Part shown: in pieces, positions 57,231-64,000 of the stretch
Position numbering within the stretch: position 1 is the first letter of the stretch
Layout: each line of letters starts with the position of its first letter
Origin: Ectobius pallidus
Taxonomy: Eukaryota > Arthropoda > Insecta > Blattodea > Ectobiidae
Assembly (NCBI GenBank): GCA_964059195.1
Contig: CAXKWD010000003.1
Location: forward strand, 197,804,174 to 197,868,173
Direction: 5' to 3'
Length of the DNA stretch: 64,000 bases
Notes under the pieces: model-generated
Database searches by the model: none
What the model saw: the letters and a program-made list of their open reading frames with translations, nothing else
Told to the model about the DNA's origin: nothing
Program-made: the position numbers and the translations under genes

Positions 57231-58214
57231 ATAGGACGACCCTTTGAATTCATATCCCACCTCTCAAAGGCGGCGTACATTCATGCATTTGAGGTTATTG
57301 TATTTATGTACACAGGAGTAGGCCTACTACTATTAAATGCCAACGTTACTGAATTAAGGAATACATTTAAAAAAAATAACAGTGCTGATTCCTGAACAGA
57401 TGTAAGCGTAGTATTCACTTTAAAATGAGAATAATAATCTGAACTTAGAGAGAGACAATGGTGCTGTATGCATAAGTCAATTCTTAGAGTATCTTACTAT
57501 AATAGAATAAAAGAAAAGAGGAAGTGTTTTGATCACTTTTGTAGGAGGTTTAAGCAAAGTCGATAAATATATTAGTAATAAAGATTTCATTGGTCCAAAT
57601 CGAAAGAAAGTCACCTAAATAGTCACCAAAAATATAAAGAAATTCATGTATCTTATTATCACAAAAATTAATAAAAAGATAAATGTCACCCTTCTGCTCT
57701 TGTGATTTATAGTTGAACACTGTTTCAATAAATAACTTACATTTCTCACAAAATTCAATTAGTGGACACTTCATCATTTCTGTTTTCTGTAGTTGCTATG
57801 GAGACCTGGAAGAGTAACCAGCAGAAAGTAATGAAGGATGTTTATTATGGTACTGGCTTGAGTAATTGCCAGTTTTGCCACCTGGCGGTGCTGTTAATGA
57901 GCCTCATCTCGCAACGTTCCACTTAATTACATTATTACGTCCTGCAGCTCTGATAATACGTATTGCACGCCAAGCGACAGTATCAGTGGGAAGTGGGTAT
58001 TAACACTCGGTGTTGAGCACGTTATATGTGTTACAATACTGTATAATACTAATAACAATAATAATAATAATAATGATAATGATGATAATAATATTATTAA
58101 TAATAATAATATTAATAATAATAACGGTTTCATATAGAAACTAGAAACCAAGGAAACAAAGATCCTTAGAAAGATTTTGGGCAAGATCAAAGAAAATGAG
58201 CTATATACGAAGGC
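57231..58214. other. AT-rich spacer with AAT-type microsatellite
   Basis: An imperfect ATA/AAT tract lies at 58050-58118. No gene. Confidence 0.45.
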
Positions 58215-58261
58215 CTAAGTAAGTTTCCCTAGGGCCAGTTACACACCCAAAAAAAAAAATG

Positions 58262-58685
58262 GAAATATTTATTGCAACAAATATAGCAAGTGTTCAGTAT
58301 TTTTAAACATATTCGCCATAGAAATTGAGACATTTGTCATACATGGGATCAACTTTTGAACACTTGTGTCGTAGAAGTCTGCCACCAGAGATTCGAACCA
58401 CTGTGTGGTAACCATCTCCGCTTCTCTGTAATTCTCTGTCATTTATTGAGGTGTAGGAAAATATGGAAATCACTTAGACCAAGGTCCGGGCTGTAGGATG
58501 GATGTTGAAACACCTCTTAGCCGAACTTTTGCAATAGAGGGAGGTCTGGGCTGTAGCGTGGATGTTGAAACATCTCCTAGCCGACCTTTAGCGGGAGACT
58601 TGCAGGGAGGTGTTGAAGTGTCCACCCTACAGCTCGGACTGAGCACCCAGGGATTTTCATATTTTCTTACCCCTCAAGAAATGAC
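58262..58685 (-). pseudogene. mariner-like transposase C-terminal fragment with internal triplication
   Basis: On the minus strand the last part reads LVADFYDTSVQKLIPC and, in another frame, YDKCLNFYGEYV, the mariner C terminus also seen at 23295. The segment encoding the HPPYSPDL-like region is present in three tandem diverged versions (GGTGTTGAAGTGTCCACCC, GATGTTGAAACATCTCCTA, GATGTTGAAACACCTCTTA on the plus strand). Frameshifts and stops throughout. Confidence 0.7.
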
Positions 58686-58689
58686 AGTG

Positions 58690-59400
58690 TACACGTGTAC
58701 ACGTTGGTTGATGTTGTTAAGGTGGTGAATAAAATCCTGTAGCTTTTCTTCACCGTGGCTCCATATCGTGAAAGTGTCATCCACGTACCGTAATCATATC
58801 CTAGGTTTCAGCGGTGCTGTCTCTAGGGCTATCTGCTGAAACCTTTCCATGAAAAAATTGGCTATAACAGGACTGAGGGGGCTGCCCATTGCAACACCGT
58901 CTACTTGGTGGTAGAAGTCTTTATGCCATAGAAAATAGCTCGAGGTCGGACAGTGGCGAAACAAGGCCGTAATGTCGTCTGGGAATATTTCACTTATGTA
59001 AGCCAGAGCTTCTCTCACAGGTACCTTGGTAAAGAGCGATACCACGTCAAAACTGACCAAACGGTCGTCCGCTTCCAGTTTTATGTCTTGCAGTTTTTCT
59101 ATGAAATGGCTCGAATCTCTGATGTAACACTGTGTATCTCCTATGTGCGGTTGTAATAAGGATGCCAAATGCTGGGCTATGCTGTAGGTTGGTGATCCTA
59201 TAACGCTGACGATCGGACGCAGAGGAATGTTGTCCTTGTGTATCTTGGGCAGCCCATAGAGCCTAGGAGGAAGGGCTTCACTCTTGCAAGTCTCCTTCTT
59301 GATATTGTCTGACAGAGTCGAGACTTTTATGAGTTTGTTGGTTTCTCTCAGAATCCGAGTCGTGGGATCTCTCAACTGTCTCAAATCCTTTGGCAAATGT
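58690..59400 (-). pseudogene. Penelope-like element reverse transcriptase, partial
   Basis: The minus strand from about 59400 gives LPKDLRQLRDPTTRILRETN, PPRLYGLPKIHK, LRPIVSVIGSPTYSIAQHLA, DRLVSFDVVSLFTKVPV, HQVDGVAMGSPLSPVIANFF and, after a TGA in place of the expected tryptophan at about 58797, LRYVDDTFTIWSHGEEKLQD. GLPKIHK, GSPTY, FDVVSLFT, GxxMGSPLSP and YVDDT are signature blocks of Penelope-like reverse transcriptases, with the catalytic Asp-Asp present. The N terminus, the thumb beyond NNINQRV and the GIY-YIG endonuclease are missing; both edges coincide with mariner sequence. Confidence 0.92.
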
Positions 59401-59490
59401 GTTGAAAAATACCTGTATCTGTTGTAATAAATATTTTCATGAAATTTTGTTTTGTTTCTGTAAACGGCCCTAGGGAATCTTACTTTGTGG

Positions 59491-59734
59491 GCGGCCCTAG
59501 TAGATGAGCTACCTAGATGTAGACGTAGTTGTTTCCTTTATGAAACGGTGCCTTGAAGGAGTTGATGTTAACAGTCGCTTTTTATCTACTGTCGTAGAAC
59601 TCTTCTGCAGAAACAAGAATTTTATGGTTTCAATGTATTACGTTTTTACACTATTTTCTTAATAATACTGCAGATATCAAGCTATGTTTTATTATAGAGA
59701 TAAAAGTATACAGTTTGATTTACTGACAAGACTG
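59491..59734. other. Spacer, nothing recognised
   Basis: No gene or repeat seen. Confidence 0.4.
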
Positions 59735-60184
59735 AGTTTATACAAAGAGTGGGTGTCTTATAACTACCCTTCAGAGAATGTTTGCGAAAAAAGGTTTCAA
59801 ATAAAAGTTTGATTTCTTTGTTTAAGCACTTCAAGTACAAAATTTAAACAAAATCTTTAGAGTATTTTTCGAGAAAATTGCTAAAACCCTTATTTTCTTC
59901 ATGTAAATTGGCAGTAAAATTAAGAGAATGTCGTTCCCAATCGTCGTGTCACATCCTTCAAGTAGGTAAGATACAGAATTATGTTTTTATGCAATTTTTC
60001 ATCCTGGTGCTAGACAGTTCATAGACACACACACACACACACAGACACATAGATATATGTTTCTAAAACATATTTTTTATTCAAAGGACCTCAAAACGTT
60101 TATGTTAAAAACTCGACATCGAATTTAGTGGTCTACACAGTAGACTACTACTTCTACCAATGTTATGGGCAGAGGAAGTAAAAT
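59735..60184 (-). mobile_element. Q-family element, truncated minus-strand copy
   Basis: GGGCAGAGGAAGT at 60167-60179 marks the element's left end read on the minus strand. A CA tract at 60026-60042 matches the GT tract of the full copies. More diverged, and cut before its right end. Confidence 0.6.
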
Positions 60185-60895
60185 GTATCCCGTTCGCTCT
60201 AATGTTGATGTTTGTAGTTTTACGAAAAAAACCTACCTACTAAAGAGTTACTCTGTAATTGAAATTGATTTGGTGCGAGGGTAATACATTTACATAACTA
60301 TTCTATCACCGCGAGGGAATAATTTGAATATACTAGATCCGTCCTTTACTCTAATGCTTAAGCTACTATAATTTTAATAAAATGGAGCAAAGTATTCTAG
60401 GAGAGTTCACTTTCAATCATATGGGGAAAATGCATAATATTTTGAGGCTCTACTGATTCCTTGAAATACAACGCAATTCCTGAATTAATCAGGGCTATAG
60501 TCTTAGATTTCTTGAAGTTTGGATGAAAATTACAGGTAGAAAACCGAATTACAATGTCCATGACACAAATACAATTCATTCATACAAAATAATAAAAACA
60601 AAAGATACAAAAGATAAGAATACACAGAAGATATATTATAGCAATTTAATAAAAGCAAAAATAAATTCCTATCCACTTCTGGGTTTCAGCAGTTGCCTGG
60701 TATCTTCTCTAATCACAGTACATAATGTCTTTGAGATTTAAGAGATAAGAAAGATAGAGTGAGGAGAATGTTTGGCATGATACATTAAACACTAACACTA
60801 ACTACAATTTTTTGTAACTACGTATAATATTTTAAAATCAGTATTAAATTAAGTATTATAAGTAAGTAAGTGCGTTTTGTGTGAACATGACTTAC
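60185..60895. other. AT-rich spacer, nothing recognised
   Basis: A plus frame at 60523-60741 is low-complexity (Lys/Thr/Asn) and unsupported. Confidence 0.45.
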
Positions 60896-60903
60896 TTCAT
60901 TAG

Positions 60904-61553
60904 TAGACCTGGGATTTAAAGGCAAATGCCTATTTTGTTCCTTTATGAATTAACATGAATTTTTTTATATGTGGACGTTTCATGATAAATCACTTACATT
61001 TATAAAGTTTAATAGTGCCCTAAAATGCCTATTTGGACTTTGGAGCCTATTTTACTATTTTAGTGCCTAAAATGCCTATTTTGTGCATTTAAAATAAAAT
61101 TCAACTTCTGTAATTTTTACAATCGCATAATGGACATCCGTCAATGAAAAGCAGAACAGCAGAGGTGGGTTTTTCACGGAAACTTGATTATTCCAAACGA
61201 TTGTCGCTAAAGGAATGCTGACTGACGGGGGAGGGGGAGGATTAAGGGGGAAGGACTACTGTGCCACGTAACCAGTGGAAGAACATCTGTTTAAGTGAAT
61301 ATAGTTCATGATACAAAATTTTGCAGTTAATTCTGTGAAGAATAGGTATACCACATTTCTTGCAGTTAAAAAAGACCATGTTACAGTTTAAGGGTATATT
61401 GTAATATTGTAAAGTATATTTTCTATCTATTTACACATTTTTATAGCATTTTTAAGTGCCTATTTTATTTTTTAAAAGCCTATTTAGTTGTTTTAAAGCC
61501 TATTTTAGGTTCATAAAACTATTTTTTTTTTAGAGCCTAAAATCCCAGGTCTA
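60904..61553. mobile_element. hAT-like MITE, TAGACCTGGGATTT family, second copy
   Basis: Inverted ends TAGACCTGGGATTTAAAGGC and GAGCCTAAAATCCCAGGTCTA. The target duplication TTCATTAG is perfect (60896-60903, 61554-61561). Internal blocks match 31364-32048, including TGCCTATTTGGAC and GGAGCCTATTTT. Confidence 0.92.
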
Positions 61554-61561
61554 TTCATTAG

Positions 61562-62924
61562 ATATAGGGGCATGGATTTGTAATAATGCCAGTTGATTTC
61601 TACAATCTCAGCAATTCGCCTAAAATGAAATTGTCAAAGAGTGTAAACCAACGGATCCGAGCATCCTTGTAGATGAGAGTAACATTATCACAGTATCACC
61701 CTGTAGCGTTGTTCATGCATTCAGGCAACGGAACTGAGCCTTTACATTGTGCTGTGTGCTTCACTAACCTAACAAAGTTAGAAACAAAACACCGACTAAA
61801 TGCGCAGATATGAAAAACTTTTTAATATCCGTTCTGAATGTTCTAATGAGAGGGGAAAATTAAAATCTCTCGCGCTCATATTCTATGTTTAATACGACTA
61901 TTTACTCGTACGCTGCATGTTTGATTCTAACCAATCACGTTTAGCAATTCCTTGGATATAAACCAGTCGTGATCGTTTATCTTATAATAGCTTCCTAGGG
62001 CCGGAAGGATGAAATTTTATCTGTTAAAACGTCAGGTCGTTACTGCACACGTTTGAAATCAACCTGCAGTGATTAATACGCCATATGCTGCCAGTGAAAA
62101 GAATGAAAACACATGTTATACAACATATCTTGTTTAGAAATTGAAATAATGTAATTATGTATTGATTAAAAACACAATCAATCCTACTCGAGATTACGGG
62201 TTTCATCAGATAAATTTCCTCGAACTTTATCACAAATACATCGATAAACTCGTAATCTCTTGTGGGACTACCTATCATAAAAGGGCCCACTGTAAACCTG
62301 TACGTAAAAGTGTTATGCATTACAATTAAAATGCGTATTACTATGATTGCACTTCGGAACAAATATTATTATTTTTATTAAATTTATTTAAATTACATTT
62401 ACAAATTTATGTAGAAATACAAATACAAATACAAAAATACACAAATAAACAAAAAACATTTACAAATTTCAAAATTAAAGTACAATACTTTTAAGAAAAA
62501 AAAAAAGAAAGGAAAGAACCAAATATTTATTTAGGAATACAGCCGAATGCGCAAACTGCTCAGAGCATCAGAGTGGAGAAAGAGGAGAAACAAAAAACAA
62601 AGTGAGAAAGAATGATACACTTATAAAAATGTTAAAAATGTTAAACAGAGCTAGAAAAAGAAAAGACAAATTTATAAAAAGGAGACAAAAATATTAAACA
62701 CAAATACATCCAATAAATAATAATAAAAATAAATGACATAAAGCTAATAAAATTACAAAAAATGTTTGGATCAAGGATCAGGCTTTCTGGTACAAATCCA
62801 CAAAAGTGCTCTATACGCTATGGCCTCTGTATTAAGACAACACGCATGCTAAGACCTGGGATTCTCCCTATGTAGCTGAAACAAGCCAGGACAATTTTAA
62901 TTTATAAATGTAGCAATACCATGA
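61562..62924. other. AT-rich spacer with probable LINE 3' tail
   Basis: 62405-62450 has an ACAAATACAAATAC array near AT-rich sequence; 62520-62720 is purine-rich. The minus frame at 62024-62362 has no recognised motif. No gene supported. Confidence 0.4.
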
Positions 62925-63225
62925 ATTCGGGAGGTCCCAGGTTCAAATCCCGTGGCAGGCCAATTTGACAATGTTTTTTCATGGTTTTCCCAGTCGTAAA
63001 GTCAAAATGCAGAAATGGATATTTACATACCATGAATCATCCTCACCATTTCGTCTTGTATCATATCCATTTAAATTAATATCAGTTGAAATTTACTCCA
63101 TAACATACACCAACAATAGAAACAATTGACAATCAATAGTTCCATGGCCTACCCTACTGTGTAGACACACATCCCGAACTCCTGATATGGCCTCGCAGCT
63201 AAAAGGAGTATAAACACAGCTTAAT
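62925..63225 (+). repeat. tRNA-derived SINE (GGCCGAGATGG family), 5' truncated
   Basis: Begins at the B-box region (GGTTCAAATCCCGTGGCAGG), with the AATTTGACAATGTTTTTTCA block, the body and the end GCTAAAAGGAGTATAAACAC. The A-box is missing. Confidence 0.75.
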
Positions 63226-63433
63226 TTTTTTAAAATACCATGAACATAAGGAGCTGGAGACCGATTACGACTTGCTCTGTGATGATTGGGCGTGTTCTTC
63301 ACAAGCGTCTCCGTAAATGTAAGTTTTAATCTAAATCAAAGAGGTTTCACCAATCTTTTAAGTTCTCGTGTCAACACTGCTTTGCTTTACCCTCTGTTGC
63401 TTGACGCTAAAACTAACAAAACCATTCTAATTA

Positions 63434-63912
63434 TTACGAGGGTCATTCAATCATAAAATTAAAGAGACTAACTGACCTGGAGCTACATTTCAACTTTATC
63501 CCCATCAACATTAATGAAACCTGTCCCAACGGGTTACTAGCTTTTTATACCGGCAGCAAAGAACTCTTTTTCTTTGTGTCGGAGCCAATTTCCCACAAAT
63601 TTCTTGACATCCTCGTTATCCCGGAACATCTTCCCACGTAATGCCTCCTTCAGTGGACCAAACAATTCGAGTTTCAAGTGAGGAAGTTGCAACTTCAACA
63701 GGCCGGCCAGAACGGTGTTCGTCAGTCACTGATTCTCGACCACTTTTGAACTGTTCAACCCACTTGTAAAAATTTACACGGTTCGTACAACTTTCACCAT
63801 ACACTTTAGTCATTCTAGAGTATATATTAGCTGGTTTTTCACCTTCAGCAATCAAAAAACGAATCATAGAATGTTGTTCAACCAATGTGGAATTTTCGAG
63901 AAGACCCGACAT
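63434..63912 (-). pseudogene. mariner-like transposase, internally deleted
   Basis: From an ATG at 63912 the minus strand encodes an N-terminal mariner DNA-binding region: MIRFLIAEGEKPANIYSRM, KVYGESC, VNFYKWVEQFKSGRESV, DEHRSGRP. The frame is then disrupted near 63620 and the adjacent sequence gives DVKKFVGNWLRHKEKEFFAA (in another frame) and KKLVTRWDRF, the C-terminal end of the same protein. All three catalytic Asp lie in the missing middle. ACGAGGGTCATTCAAT at 63437 matches mariner end sequences of this group as I recall them. Non-autonomous at best. Confidence 0.85.
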
Positions 63913-64000
63913 CGTTAAACTTACTTTTGAGGTTATAAACAGAGCTATGTTGATCCATCAGCTGATTAGAACTCATCCCAGTGATGCCAACGTAGGTGAA
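63913..64000. other. Flank of the mariner fragment at the window edge
   Basis: Would contain the mariner 5' untranslated end; the matching terminal repeat is not clearly visible before the window stops. Confidence 0.3.

Larger units (their letters stand above)
58215..59490. mobile_element. Composite: Penelope-type fragment between inverted mariner ends
   Basis: The left end AAGTAAGTTTCCCTAGGGCC (58214) is inverted at the right, where AACGGCCCTAGGGAATCTTAC lies at 59463-59483. Next to both ends, pointing outward, is the mariner 3' region known from 23540-23640 (TGTTGYAATAAATATTT...). A Penelope-like reverse transcriptase piece fills the centre. Confidence 0.65.

Noticed and set aside
58927..59156. 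Plus-strand frames across 58498-59156
   Set aside because: They are antisense shadows of the Penelope RT and mariner fragments.

Overview
The window is AT-rich, intron-era animal DNA: long gene-free stretches, microsatellites, pol III SINEs, several LINE clades, a Penelope-like element and many small inverted-repeat DNA transposons. The only intact protein-coding genes I can support are two closely related, uninterrupted insect ionotropic receptor (IR) genes in tandem. Arrayed, intronless, divergent IRs in a repeat-swollen genome suggest an insect with a large chemoreceptor expansion; a cockroach or termite relative is my inference from general knowledge, not something the sequence proves.

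Layout. 206-8990 and 12951-21455 are two copies of one segmental duplication (period about 12.5-12.7 kb). Each holds about 6.5 kb of co-duplicated upstream DNA with the same embedded repeats, then one IR gene (7005-8981 and 19463-21454, both +). The copies differ by clean later insertions: a 0.83-kb element only in the first (2753-3581) and a 410-bp MITE with TA target duplication only in the second (14907-15316). Between them lies a broken third copy of the middle of the unit (9375-9695 plus 11655-11825). A piggyBac-type transposase tail (12809-12943) is cut off exactly at the second unit's left breakpoint.

21.5-64 kb holds essentially only mobile-element material: RTE-like LINE ends (25.5-26.2 and 29.1-29.7 kb), I/Jockey-type LINE ends with RNase H (24.6, 27.0, 42.5 and 45.4 kb; the 42.5-kb copy has a perfect 14-bp target duplication), reverse-transcriptase tails on the minus strand (34.7-35.4, 37.9-38.3, 39.7-40.0 kb), mariner transposase pieces (23.3, 39.4, 58.2, 63.4 kb), a Penelope-like reverse transcriptase (58.7-59.4 kb), five hAT-type non-autonomous elements, four of them with perfect 8-bp target duplications, several TA-flanked MITEs, large fold-back palindromes and at least four SINE families. 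A degraded THAP-domain exon lies at about 42 kb. A lone, diverged copy of the IR-proximal 5' flank at 46131-46390, with no receptor after it, looks like the relic of a further IR locus.

Functionally, the two receptors are candidate chemosensory ligand-gated channel subunits. Everything else records successive transposition and nesting around and between them. No rRNA genes, CRISPR arrays or convincing host genes other than the IRs were found.
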